Assembly: GCA_009380025.1 (NCBI GenBank)
Contig: WHSP01000006.1
Location: 1 to 64,000, forward strand
Length of the DNA: 64,000 nt
From: Gemmatimonas sp.
GTDB taxonomy: Bacteria > Gemmatimonadota > Gemmatimonadetes > Longimicrobiales > Longimicrobiaceae
Reading direction: 5' to 3'
Shown here piece by piece: positions 20,788 to 29,911 of the stretch (positions are counted from its first letter, which is position 1; each line of letters begins with the position of its first letter). The notes under the pieces are model-generated. The model ran no database searches, had not been told where the DNA came from, and saw only the letters and a list, made by a program, of their open reading frames with translations. The translations under genes were made by a program, and so were the position numbers.

Positions 20788-22108
20788 GGCGGAGGACGAG
20801 ATGCATCGGACCAGTCGGACCAGGTTGCCTGGAATCGCGCCACCGTTGGATCCGCTTTCCGTACTGGATGGCGACTGGGCGAAAGGGGGCGGGAGATCCC
20901 AGGCGAGCCCCTGGCCGGGGATCGCGGAAACGCGAATGCTCGCCCGGCGTGGACAGAGGCGGCTCCTGATGTTCGAGACCGCAGTAGGGACCAGGCTCCC
21001 GGACTATGGACGACGGCGCCGGCTGCGTAGCCGCCTGACACAGATCGGATTGGTCGATGAGGGGGACGTAGTGACCTTCACCGATTCCGCGCACTCCAGC
21101 TTCTTCTGGGTGTGGACCGCTCCGGCCGCTGTCGGCGGCCACCGATACGTCGACTATCGGTTCCCGATACGTGCTGAATCGATCAGGCGCGACCTTCGAT
21201 CGTTGCCCCACGAACTCGCTCTGACCGATTCGGCACGGAGCAGCGGGCTCGATCCCCTCCAATCGTGCATCGTTCGACGGATCGCCAGCTACATCGATCG
21301 GTCCCGGTCGGACGACGGCGACCCTGGCACACTCCTCCTGGCGATCGCGGGCACCCGGGACGTCCGTCCCCTCAGGAGACTCTGGAGCGGTCTCGAACGG
21401 CTAACGATTCTGGACGAGGCCTGCGGAACGGGGGATTGGTTGTTCTCGACAGGTCGTATTCTGGAGTCGATCTATATCGCGTGCGTCGACCGGATGCGTG
21501 CCTGGCTGGATGATCTGGAGGTAGCCGGGCACTGCCGCAGGCCCGAGTACCTGTCGGACTTCCGCGCGATAGTCCGGATGGCCGAGGACTCCCGACTACA
21601 TCCCACACCCGAGGTGTTCGTCCGAAGGCTTCTCCTCCAGAGGAACCTCTTCGGCATTTCCAGCGTTGGCAGGGAGATCCGGATCTCTCGTCGAGCTTTG
21701 TTGGAATTCGGCCGGTTCGGCGACGGCGGCATTCCGGCCTTCGACTTGAATATCGTTCCAAGCGTCGCTCGCTCCGCGCCAATGGGCCCCGCGCGAGACA
21801 CATCTGAGGGCTGCGGGATGCGGCAGAAGGCGGACGATTCGGAGGAGTTCGAGGTTTTGGCTCGTACGCTATCCCTGCTTCGGTCGTATCGACTGTGTGG
21901 GGATGGATCACGCGAGGCGTTTCGGCTGGCAGCCATCGAGTTGACCCGTCGGCGTCGGATCATGACCGGAGACCCGCCGGGATCCGACCCGCGCGAGGTC
22001 GGTGACACCGGCTCGTTTGCTGGGACCTCGCGAGGGAGTTTGCGGAATATCTTCCTTCGGTCGATCGATCTTGGTGGTTTCGACTTCGTGCGCCCCAGGA
22101 TCCAATGA
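20786..22108 (+). CDS. Divergent DNA adenine methyltransferase-like protein (degenerate motif I, no recognisable NPPY)
   Basis: LTILDEACGTGDWLFSTGRILESIYIACVDRMRAWL..FVRRLLLQRNLFGISSVGREIRISRRALLEF..IPAFDLNIV resembles LDPxCGSGAFLFAA.ILE..Y.AC..RM..NNLYGVD.M.EAVEI..LRL..LPD.DFNI of Eco57I/BREX-type methylases. Confidence 0.55.
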   Translation: MAEDEMHRTSRTRLPGIAPPLDPLSVLDGDWAKGGGRSQASPWPGIAETRMLARRGQRRLLMFETAVGTRLPDYGRRRRLRSRLTQIGLVDEGDVVTFTDSAHSSFFWVWTAPAAVGGHRYVDYRFPIRAESIRRDLRSLPHELALTDSARSSGLDPLQSCIVRRIASYIDRSRSDDGDPGTLLLAIAGTRDVRPLRRLWSGLERLTILDEACGTGDWLFSTGRILESIYIACVDRMRAWLDDLEVAGHCRRPEYLSDFRAIVRMAEDSRLHPTPEVFVRRLLLQRNLFGISSVGREIRISRRALLEFGRFGDGGIPAFDLNIVPSVARSAPMGPARDTSEGCGMRQKADDSEEFEVLARTLSLLRSYRLCGDGSREAFRLAAIELTRRRRIMTGDPPGSDPREVGDTGSFAGTSRGSLRNIFLRSIDLGGFDFVRPRIQ

Positions 22109-22719
22109 ACTCCGGCGACTGGCCTCGACGGGTTGGTGATCGCGGCAACTGCGCGTCGGCCGAACTGTGCAGGGGTTCGATCGATCCCGAACTCCGCACG
22201 ATCGGCGATCCCGAGCTACTGAATCGACCCTACCTGGCCATGCTGACCTCGCGGAAGCCCCCTCCTGACCTCTTGCTCCCCACTTTCGATCTGTTCAGGC
22301 GACTCCGCGAGGAGCGGATTCCGGTGGCGGGCGGGTTCCACGGTCCGCTGGAGAGGTCGTGCCTGCGCCTCCTTCTCCGAGGCCGTCAGCCGGTTCTGAT
22401 CTGCCCAGCTCGGACCCTGAAGCGGTTCCGTGTACCCCTCGGCTGGACGGATGCGGTCCGGGCACGGCGGCTCCTGATCGTATCTGAGTTGCCCGATCGC
22501 TGGACCCGCCCATCCAGTCGCTCGGCCGAGTTGCGCAACGATACCCTGACGCGGCTCGCATCGAGGATCTTCGTCGTGAGCGCGAACCCCGGGAGCCGCA
22601 CCTTCGAGCGGGCGCTACGAGTGATGGATGCGGGGAAGCCTGTCCTGTGCTTCGATCACCCGGCCAACCGCGAGCTGCTCATCGCCGGAGCGAGATCCGT
22701 CGAGCCTCGACGACGTTGA
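22105..22719 (+). CDS. DprA/LOG-like Rossmann-fold protein
   Basis: LLNRPYLAMLTSRKPPPDLLLPTFDLFRRLREERIPVAGGFHGPLERSCLRLLLRGRQPVLICPARTL..AELRNDTLTRLASRIFVVSANPGSRTFERALRVMDAGKPVLCFDHPANRELLIAGA; ATGA overlap with upstream gene. Confidence 0.6.
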   Translation: MNSGDWPRRVGDRGNCASAELCRGSIDPELRTIGDPELLNRPYLAMLTSRKPPPDLLLPTFDLFRRLREERIPVAGGFHGPLERSCLRLLLRGRQPVLICPARTLKRFRVPLGWTDAVRARRLLIVSELPDRWTRPSSRSAELRNDTLTRLASRIFVVSANPGSRTFERALRVMDAGKPVLCFDHPANRELLIAGARSVEPRRR

Positions 22720-22743
22720 AGTCGGCTCCTCAGAACCCGGCAA

Positions 22744-23004
22744 TCAGCCGGTACTGCACTGGAGCCGTACCGGGACAGCCGCCCGGCAGGCGATCACCTC
22801 CGACATCCCGCTGGCGTTCCCCCCGCACGCGCTTTCCTGAGCCGCCCGGGTCGCAGCCTCCTCCGATTCACCCGCGCCGCGCCGGCAGACCATCTCGCCG
22901 TCGAACTCGAGACACACCTCGCACTCGACCTGCGCGGACGCGAACGTACTGTACACGACCACCCCCACGAACAACGCGATTCCGAGCAGAACGACCCACC
23001 TCAT
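22744..23004 (-). CDS. Small membrane/secreted Cys-containing hypothetical protein
   Basis: MRWVVLLGIALFVGVVVYSTFASAQVECEVCLEFDGEMVCRRGAGESEEAATRAAQESACGG. Confidence 0.55.
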   Translation of the reverse strand: MRWVVLLGIALFVGVVVYSTFASAQVECEVCLEFDGEMVCRRGAGESEEAATRAAQESACGGNASGMSEVIACRAAVPVRLQCSTG

Positions 23005-23081
23005 CGCTACCGTTTCCAGTTGCCGGTTGCCAGTTGCTCCGTGGAGAGATGAATTTTCGGATACTAGAGTCAGCACCGGGG

Positions 23082-23597
23082 TCAACGCAAGACGTGGGCG
23101 GACCTCTCCCCAGCGGATTCGCCGTCCTCCGTGTCCTCCGGCGGGAGCACCACGTACGCGCCGACGCTCTCGCCGACTTTCCTGCCCGCTTTCCGCAGCT
23201 CGACGATCAGTTCGATTCTACCTCGACCCCGGCGCCGGAGAACGCGAGTGAATCGGGCCCAGTCTTGGGGGGCGGGAGGCACGGCCACGGCATCGAAGTC
23301 CCCGTCGATCGGGTGGGTATAGTCGACCGAGTTCCGCTGAATGACAATCCGCTTGCTGTGACCGCCAGCGCCCAGGCGGAGGTGCAGGAGCGACCAGCCA
23401 GCCAGAATCGCGACGGCGGCCGCGCTGCCACCGAAGACCGTGCTTCGATGGTTGATGTTCAGATCGAGCGGAGCCCTCAAGCGAACCTCGTTCTCGTCGG
23501 CCGCCTCGACCGTGACCCCCATCGCGGCCGAGATCGGGATGTGCTCGTAGAGGTAGTCCTGAAGCCGCGACTCCGGACCGACAACGAAAGGGTCCAT
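23082..23597 (-). CDS. Putative thioesterase (YiiD C-terminal-like hotdog)
   Basis: LQDYLYEHIPISAAMGVTVEAADENEVRLRAPLDLNINHRSTVFGGSAAAVAILAGWSLLHLRL. Confidence 0.78.
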   Translation of the reverse strand: MDPFVVGPESRLQDYLYEHIPISAAMGVTVEAADENEVRLRAPLDLNINHRSTVFGGSAAAVAILAGWSLLHLRLGAGGHSKRIVIQRNSVDYTHPIDGDFDAVAVPPAPQDWARFTRVLRRRGRGRIELIVELRKAGRKVGESVGAYVVLPPEDTEDGESAGERSAHVLR

Positions 23598-23604
23598 CAG
23601 TCGC

Positions 23605-24480
23605 TCAGGACGGATTCGGGGCCGGGGGATGGTCCTCGACCATCCGGCCGCACCAACGGATATCTTCGCGGCCAGCGAAGCGGCGTTGCATGACCCGGAT
23701 GGCTTCCGGGTTGTCGTCGACGAGGACGAAGCGCCGCCCCAACTCGAGGCACGCGGCACCCGTCGTTCCGCTGCCTGCGAAGAAGTCGAGGACCAGGTCC
23801 CCCGGTCGAGAGGAGGCGGTCACGATCCGCCTGAGGATGCCGATCGGCTTCTGGGTCGGATAGCCCGTCTTCTCCACGCCGCTCGTCGGGACGATCGTGT
23901 GCCACCACGTGTCGGTTGGCAGCTTGCCGAGCGCTGCCTTCTCGGCCGTGACCAGACCGGGCGCCATGTATGGAATCCGATCGACGGCCTCGGCGTCGAA
24001 CCAATATCGGTCAGGATCTTTCACGTAGAACAGGATGTTGTCGTGCTTCGGCGGCCACTTCTTCTTCGTCCGCCCGCCGTAGTCGTAAGCCCAGACGATC
24101 TCGTTCAGGAAGCACCGGCGGCCGAAGATCTCGTCCAGGAGGATCTTGCAGTAGTGGACCTCGCGGTAGTCGATGTGGAAGTAGAGTGAGCCGTCGGACG
24201 CAAGCACTCGATGAGCTTCCCGAAGCCGTGGCTCGAGGAAGCCCAAAAAGTCGTCGAAAGCGTCCGGGTAGGACCGGGTCTCTCCGCGGGTCGTGCGATA
24301 GGGTCGTCCGCCAAAACCGATGCGGTCCGCTCCGGCAGCGTGCGTACGAACCACACGGAGCTCCGAGCGACGGCGGAAGCGACCGGTGTTGAAGGGGGGG
24401 TCGATGTAAATGAGGTTCGCGCTGCCCGACGGCGTCGCCTCGAGAACCTCGAGGTTGTCAGCGTGGTGGATCTGATGCAC
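23605..24480 (-). CDS. Site-specific DNA methyltransferase (beta-class), apparently without cognate REase
   Basis: LIYIDPPFNTGRF; HIDYREVHYCKILLDEIFG; EKTGYPTQKPIGILRRIV; DLVLDFFAGSGTTGAACLELGRRFVLVDDNPEAI. Confidence 0.85.
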   Translation of the reverse strand: MHQIHHADNLEVLEATPSGSANLIYIDPPFNTGRFRRRSELRVVRTHAAGADRIGFGGRPYRTTRGETRSYPDAFDDFLGFLEPRLREAHRVLASDGSLYFHIDYREVHYCKILLDEIFGRRCFLNEIVWAYDYGGRTKKKWPPKHDNILFYVKDPDRYWFDAEAVDRIPYMAPGLVTAEKAALGKLPTDTWWHTIVPTSGVEKTGYPTQKPIGILRRIVTASSRPGDLVLDFFAGSGTTGAACLELGRRFVLVDDNPEAIRVMQRRFAGREDIRWCGRMVEDHPPAPNPS

Positions 24481-24527
24481 GAATCCCGTCTACCCGCCGG
24501 CCCGCGGCGATTTCGCCGGGCCGTTCC

Positions 24528-24761
24528 TCAGAGGTGATCGACGGCGCCCGGCTCGCCAGACTGCCGGGCGCAGCTCGCACAGCAATAGAACGTTCCGTCG
24601 CCCTCGATGCCATGCCCTGCGATCTTCACACCACAGTGGTCGCACACCGGCGCCAGGCTGTGAATCGCGCATTCGAAGCTGTCGAACACGTGTCGATTCC
24701 CCGCAGCGACAACCTCGAACGCCATGTGGTAGTCGTTCCCGCAGACCTCGCACTTTGCCAT
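24528..24761 (-). CDS. Small metallothionein-like / zinc-ribbon protein
   Basis: CEVCGNDY..FECAIHSLAPVCDHCGVKIAGHGIEGDGTFYCCASCARQ. Confidence 0.7.
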   Translation of the reverse strand: MAKCEVCGNDYHMAFEVVAAGNRHVFDSFECAIHSLAPVCDHCGVKIAGHGIEGDGTFYCCASCARQSGEPGAVDHL

Positions 24762-25059
24762 GCTATGCTCCAGTCGAGGGTTCTATGCAGCGGCTGAAGC
24801 GACAGATGCATCGAGCGCGCCAGTGATCGGCGGCCGAAGACTGGTCTCACGGAGGAACCGGAAGCCACGAAGCCGCGAGGGGCGACCCTCATGACTTTAT
24901 GTTGAAGAAGAGAACGTCGAATCCGGTGTCGATGGGAGTCACGCCTTCGCGTCTTCGCGTGAACTCCCGAGCCGACGGGACGGGGGAATGACGAGGAGGT
25001 GGGGAAGCCCGTTAGTAAAATCGATGTCGCCCCTGGCCGAAGGGGCGGACCGAAACGGG

Positions 25060-25473
25060 TCAGCGGTCTCCGATCGCGAAGGTAAGAAGTGCCTCGGGAT
25101 TTGCCCTGCCGGTCACGAGAAGCCGGAATTCCCGTTCGCTCAAGTCACTTCCGAGGGCTTCGATCAGGGCCGCTTCGTCGACGTCCGCGGAGGCCCCCAG
25201 AAGTCGAAGGCTGCTCGTCATGTTGTTCACCACATCAGGACCGAGCCAGAGGGCGAAGGCGATGCTCGCAGCGGCGACGATCGGGATGAGCGGCTTGGGC
25301 AGGATGCCGCGCCAGCGAGCGCGCTTCCTCGCCAAGAGCAGTTCCGCACGCCGGTTGATGGAGCGGCGCATTGCGTCGAAATCGACATCATCGGGCACAT
25401 CGCTGCTCAGCTCAGTCATCGCCGTGGCGAGAACCGGATCCGAAATACGGTCGTCCAGTGCGTCTCGATTCAT
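25060..25473 (-). CDS. Small membrane protein, candidate anti-sigma factor
   Basis: ATGA overlap with ECF sigma gene; single TM PLIPIVAAASIAFALWLGP. Confidence 0.55.
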   Translation of the reverse strand: MNRDALDDRISDPVLATAMTELSSDVPDDVDFDAMRRSINRRAELLLARKRARWRGILPKPLIPIVAAASIAFALWLGPDVVNNMTSSLRLLGASADVDEAALIEALGSDLSEREFRLLVTGRANPEALLTFAIGDR

Positions 25474-26072
25474 GCCTGCCTCCTCGCATACGGCTCGAGT
25501 GCTTCACGGAGCACTCGCCGCGCCTGATGGAGATGCCAACGAACAGTGCCATCGGAGATACCGAGAACCTCCGCGATCTCGGGGCTCGAGAAGCCCTCGA
25601 GATCGAACATCGTGACGATGGTGCGTTGCCGCTCTGGCAATCTGAGCACGGCTTGTTCGAGATGCCGTCTCAACTCAGAGCGCTCCGCTTCCGCGAGCGG
25701 CGAGGCGACCGAAGACGCCGCATCGCTCGGCAACTCGACGGTCCAGCGGCGCGATCTCGACTTGCGCGCGTTCAGACATCGGTTGACCAGAATCCTGTAG
25801 AACCAGGGGGAGAAGTCGCGATTGGTATCGAAACTGTCGATCTTCTCCAGCGCCGCGAGGAACGCTTCCTGTACCAGGTCTTCCGCGTCCTCGCGCTGGC
25901 CGAGCAAGCGCAGCGCGACCCCGAAGGCGCGCTGGATGTGCCGGCCGACGAGAGCGTCGAAGGCGCCGGCATCACCCTTCTGCACCGTTGCCGCGAGCTG
26001 TGCATCCGTCAGCTCCGAGGAAGGGCGCACCGGGACACGGCTTCCCCCGGTCAGGCTTCCAGCCGGGGACAT
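25470..26072 (-). CDS. ECF-type RNA polymerase sigma factor
   Basis: LLGQREDAEDLVQEAFLAALEKID..FSPWFYRILVNRCLN..LPERQRTIVTMFDLEGFSSPEIAEVLGISDGTVRWHLHQARRVLRE. Confidence 0.9.
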   Translation of the reverse strand: MSPAGSLTGGSRVPVRPSSELTDAQLAATVQKGDAGAFDALVGRHIQRAFGVALRLLGQREDAEDLVQEAFLAALEKIDSFDTNRDFSPWFYRILVNRCLNARKSRSRRWTVELPSDAASSVASPLAEAERSELRRHLEQAVLRLPERQRTIVTMFDLEGFSSPEIAEVLGISDGTVRWHLHQARRVLREALEPYARRQA

Positions 26073-26079
26073 GCTCCCA

Positions 26080-26556
26080 CTAATGCCGGCGATCTCTGGA
26101 TCGTGAATCGCGATCGCTTCGCTCACTATTCTCGTTCCGGTCACGGAGGAGGCGCGCCAACCTGTCCTTCTGGGCTTCGGTGAGCACCTCGCCCACCTGC
26201 GCCATCGCGCCCTTGTTGTTCTGGTCGATCTCACGCATCAGCGGGCGCGCTTCCGCGATGTACGACTCGAAAACCGCGTGGTCTTCCGACGACATCTGCC
26301 GACGGGGACCGAGCGCGCGGATCTTCCGTCGGATCTCCATCAGCCGCGTCACCAACGGCTGGTTCTGCTGCTCCAGCGCGAGGTCGATGCTCGTTAGCTC
26401 CTCGACCTGCGCAGCCGTCAAGCCGACCTCCACCTGGAGTTTCACGAGAGTCGTGATGGGGCCTGGATCGTCGGCGTCTCGAGAGTGCTGCTGCCCCTGT
26501 AGATGCGCACTCGTCCCAGTCAGGACGAGAATCGCAATGGTCAGAGAACGGATCAT
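26080..26556 (-). CDS. Spy/CpxP-like periplasmic protein (LTxxQ-type)
   Basis: Signal peptide; VGLTAAQVEELTSIDLALEQQNQPLVTRLMEIRRKI.. and VLTEAQKDRLARLL. Confidence 0.7.
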   Translation of the reverse strand: MIRSLTIAILVLTGTSAHLQGQQHSRDADDPGPITTLVKLQVEVGLTAAQVEELTSIDLALEQQNQPLVTRLMEIRRKIRALGPRRQMSSEDHAVFESYIAEARPLMREIDQNNKGAMAQVGEVLTEAQKDRLARLLRDRNENSERSDRDSRSRDRRH

Positions 26557-26693
26557 TTCCGTTGTTTCTACGTGCTTACGTCACCGTCGCCATGGCCGAA
26601 CCCGGCCGCGGTATAGGTACAGCACGTCGAGCGAGGCCGTTGGCCCGGTGTGGGATCGACGGCCCGGTAGGGAAGCCTGGATCAGGCGAACCC

Positions 26694-27545
26694 TCAACGC
26701 CAGCCGCGATCGGGGCGTCGATCGATCAGGTCCCGAGCCTCTCTCTTGAGAGAGCTCCATCCGTGACGGAACCGATCGGCCAGGTCCCGGTCATAGTTCC
26801 GGCCGAAAGTCCACGGGGATGGCTCGGGGTACGACGAGTCCCGGCGCCTCGAGGCCTCGTAGCGTGGTCGAGCGGGCTCGCTGATCCGCTCGACTACTTC
26901 CTCGACCTCGAGCTCGCGATCGACGTCGAGCCCTGCGTAATCTACTGCGAGATCCGCCTGAGCGATAATCCCGATCAAGCGGCCCGACTCGTCCGTGACA
27001 GGCACGCGCCTCACTCGCTCCCGCTTCATCACGGTGAAAACGTCTCGCACCGACGCACCGCTCCCGACCGTCGCCACGTCGCTCGACATATACTCTCGCA
27101 CCTTTGCCTTTTCCATATTCTTGCCTTCGGCGACGGCGCGAACCGCGATATCGCGGTCGGTGATCACACCCTCCAGGTGGTAACCCTCCAGATCGGATAC
27201 AACGGGGACGATCCCGATATCGAGATCGCGCATCCGCTTGGCGACGTCGGCGAGGCTGGTGTCGCGGGTCACCGCCTCCGGGCCTTCAGTCATGATATCC
27301 CGCACGCACACGCGGTTCACGTTCGAAGGGCCGGTCCCCCAGGGCTCGCCGGTTCGCCAGTCTCTCGAGGTACCGAACCAGTCCGGTCCTCCGCCGAATT
27401 CCGGTGACCGGACCGGCCCCGCACCATATGGCTGGCGAGGGGGGTAATCCGGATACCCATACGCCGACCAGGTTCGTGGATCCCCGTAGGTGCCGCGATC
27501 CCACAATTCGTGGGCACGAGGGTAGCCGAAGCCGTAGCGTCTCAT
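26694..27545 (-). CDS. CBS-domain pair protein with Tyr/Trp/Arg-rich flanks
   Basis: VRDIMTEGPEAVTRDTSLADVAKRMRDLDIGIVPVV..GVITDRDIAVRAVAEGK..VREYMSSDVATVGSGASVRDVFTVMKRERVRRVPVTDESGRLIGIIAQADLA. Confidence 0.85.
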   Translation of the reverse strand: MRRYGFGYPRAHELWDRGTYGDPRTWSAYGYPDYPPRQPYGAGPVRSPEFGGGPDWFGTSRDWRTGEPWGTGPSNVNRVCVRDIMTEGPEAVTRDTSLADVAKRMRDLDIGIVPVVSDLEGYHLEGVITDRDIAVRAVAEGKNMEKAKVREYMSSDVATVGSGASVRDVFTVMKRERVRRVPVTDESGRLIGIIAQADLAVDYAGLDVDRELEVEEVVERISEPARPRYEASRRRDSSYPEPSPWTFGRNYDRDLADRFRHGWSSLKREARDLIDRRPDRGWR

Positions 27546-27751
27546 GGTTCCCTCCGGGTGAGCGATCGAAGACCAAAGCCTGCGACAGGGTGCAAGGGAG
27601 ATGCCTCCGATCGGTCGAGCGCACGTCAGGAAGGCACCGCCGCTCGGACGCCGGGTAGTAAGCGCCTCGATCCCCTACTCGAAGCTCGCTCGAAGGCCGT
27701 TGTCCTCAGCCCTCTAGAGCCCGATAACCGATAGCTGAGAGCTTCCTTCTC

Positions 27752-28702
27752 ATGACTGAAGAGCGGCCACGCGTCACCCCTCGCAGAAGCGTCATGGTAC
27801 GTTGGATCCAGCTCGTGTCCGGGCTCTTCTTGTTCGCGTTGGCCATCCCCCTGATGATCCAGAGCGGCCTCGGGCTGGGACCCTGGGACGCATTCCATCT
27901 CGGCCTCCACTACCAGACCGGCATCAGCGTAGGGCTGGCGAGCATCCTGGTCGGCGTGGTGATCGTCGCCGGCAGTTGGTTTCTGCAAATCCGTCCCGGT
28001 CCGGGCACGTTGGCCAATATGGTCTTGATCGGCGTGTTCATCGACCTCTTGCTCCCTCGGGTTCCGTCGGCGTCGCATTGGATAAGCGGCCTGGGATACT
28101 ACCTGGTCGGGATCGTCCTGGTGGGCGTGGCGACGGGGATGTACATCGGCGCGGGACTCGGAAACGGCCCCCGCGATGGTCTGATGGTGGGGATCAGCGC
28201 CGCCCACGGTTGGTCCGTTCGTCGCGTTCGCACCGCGATCGAGATCTCGGCCCTCGCCGGGGGATGGGCGATGGGCGGTACGATCGGGCTCGGGACGATC
28301 CTCTTCGCCCTGACGATCGGCCCGGCGACCCAGCTGGGCCTGGGGCTCTTCGGAGCGCTTCGCGAGTCTCGCGAGCCGGTCGACCCGGACCCGAAGGTCC
28401 GACCGCGGCGGACATGGAGGGCGGGCGGCCTGAGATCAGCCGAGATCCGCGCCGAAGGGGTAGTCGCCGCCGCCCGCCTTCTTGGGTCGCTCCGGCCTCG
28501 CCCTGGAGTAGCTCCCCGAATCCGCACGGGAGATGCGACGGTGGGCCGCGAGACCCTCGAGCAGGAGCTCGGCGACGGCGACCTCGGCAGCGCGATCGTC
28601 CCGCTCGCAGAGATCGGTGACCCGGACGGCCTCCATGAGCCCCGGCACGGAGTCGAGAGCCTGCCAGGAGGCTTCGACGCTGGCGCTGTCCGAAATTCGT
28701 AG
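27752..28702 (+). CDS. YczE/YitT-like integral membrane protein (C-terminal extent uncertain)
   Basis: SGLFLFALAIPLMIQSGLGLGPWDAFHLGL..YIGAGLGNGPRDGLMVGI..GWAMGGTIGLGTILFALTIGPATQLGL. Confidence 0.75.
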   Translation: MTEERPRVTPRRSVMVRWIQLVSGLFLFALAIPLMIQSGLGLGPWDAFHLGLHYQTGISVGLASILVGVVIVAGSWFLQIRPGPGTLANMVLIGVFIDLLLPRVPSASHWISGLGYYLVGIVLVGVATGMYIGAGLGNGPRDGLMVGISAAHGWSVRRVRTAIEISALAGGWAMGGTIGLGTILFALTIGPATQLGLGLFGALRESREPVDPDPKVRPRRTWRAGGLRSAEIRAEGVVAAARLLGSLRPRPGVAPRIRTGDATVGRETLEQELGDGDLGSAIVPLAEIGDPDGLHEPRHGVESLPGGFDAGAVRNS

Positions 28703-29911
28703 GACGCCACCGCCGTCGAAGTACTCGACGGTTTCTTCGAAGTCGTCGGCTTCGGAAACCGTGTCGAAAAGCTCGCGGGCGGCCGCTGCGACGAGGTCTC
28801 GCGCGATCGATTCAGCACCCTGCAACTCGCCTTCGTACTCCAGCTCCATCTTACCGGTCATCGCCGGTAGAGCGGCATAGATGTCGGCGATACGCGGGAG
28901 GATACGATCTTCACCGGTCCGTAGAGCCCTTCGTTCGGCGTTCGCGACGGTCGTTTCGAGAACCGTGATCGGCATTCGCTGCGAAACGCCACTCCGCCTG
29001 TCGATCCTCTTGTCCTCGCGCGCCAGGAACGCGACCCGCTCGATGAGCTCCGCCAGAAAGGGAACGATGCGAACCTCAGTGCCATCACGAGCCGTCCAGG
29101 CCTCCTGGCGCGTGATCGCCATCCCGTCTTCCGGCGTTCGGGGATAGTGGGTCTGGATCTCAGCGCCGATCCGATCCTTGAGCGGCGTGACGATCTTCCC
29201 TCGGGCCGTATAATCCTCCGGGTTGGCGCTGAACACCAACATCACGTCCAGCGACAACCGGACCGGGTAGCCTTTGATCTGAACGTCGCCTTCCTGCATC
29301 ACGTTGAAGAGGGCGACCTGCACCTTGCCGGAGAGATCCGGCAGCTCGTTGATGGCGAAGATGCCCCGATTCGCTCGCGGCAGCAGACCGAAATGGATGG
29401 AGAGCTCATCCGATAGTAGGTGCCCGCCTCGCGCGGCCCGAATCGGGTCCATGTCACCGACCAGGTCGGCCACCGTCACATCCGGGGTCGCAAGCTTCTC
29501 GACGTACCGGGCGTCGCGCCCTACCCATGCGATCGGTGCGTCGTCTCCCTGCTCCTCGACCAACTGACGCCCAAACCGCGATATCGGTGCGAACGGATCG
29601 TCGTTCACCTCCGATCCCGCGAGTACCGGGATCTCGGGGTCGAGCAGATCGACCATCTGACGCAGAATCCTGCTCTTCGCCTGTCCGCGAAGACCGAGCA
29701 GAATGAAATTGTGCCGACCCAGTATCGCATTCGCGAGCGCCGGTACCACCGTTTCCTCGTACCCGACGATCCCCGGGAGGAGATCGCCTTTGCCGCGAAG
29801 CCGTGAAGCCAGGTTCTCTCGCAACTCCGTCTTGACCCCTCGGGTACGGTAGCCGGAGTCTCGGAGGGCGCCAAGTGTGCTGGGTCTGGAGCTCATCAGG
29901 TATGCTTGCAT
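28436..29911 (-). CDS. Magnesium chelatase subunit I-like / MoxR-type AAA ATPase
   Basis: ILGRHNFILLGLRGQAKSRILRQMVDLL; GLLPRANRGIFAINELPDLSGKVQVALFNVMQEGDVQIKGYPVRLSLDVMLVFSANPEDYT. Confidence 0.85.
   Translation of the reverse strand: MQAYLMSSRPSTLGALRDSGYRTRGVKTELRENLASRLRGKGDLLPGIVGYEETVVPALANAILGRHNFILLGLRGQAKSRILRQMVDLLDPEIPVLAGSEVNDDPFAPISRFGRQLVEEQGDDAPIAWVGRDARYVEKLATPDVTVADLVGDMDPIRAARGGHLLSDELSIHFGLLPRANRGIFAINELPDLSGKVQVALFNVMQEGDVQIKGYPVRLSLDVMLVFSANPEDYTARGKIVTPLKDRIGAEIQTHYPRTPEDGMAITRQEAWTARDGTEVRIVPFLAELIERVAFLAREDKRIDRRSGVSQRMPITVLETTVANAERRALRTGEDRILPRIADIYAALPAMTGKMELEYEGELQGAESIARDLVAAAARELFDTVSEADDFEETVEYFDGGGVLRISDSASVEASWQALDSVPGLMEAVRVTDLCERDDRAAEVAVAELLLEGLAAHRRISRADSGSYSRARPERPKKAGGGDYPFGADLG

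Noticed and set aside
24841-25020. Possible fourth copy of the TIR element (cttcgcgtcttcgcgtgaac)
   Set aside because: No match to the core or TIRs of the A/B/C family.
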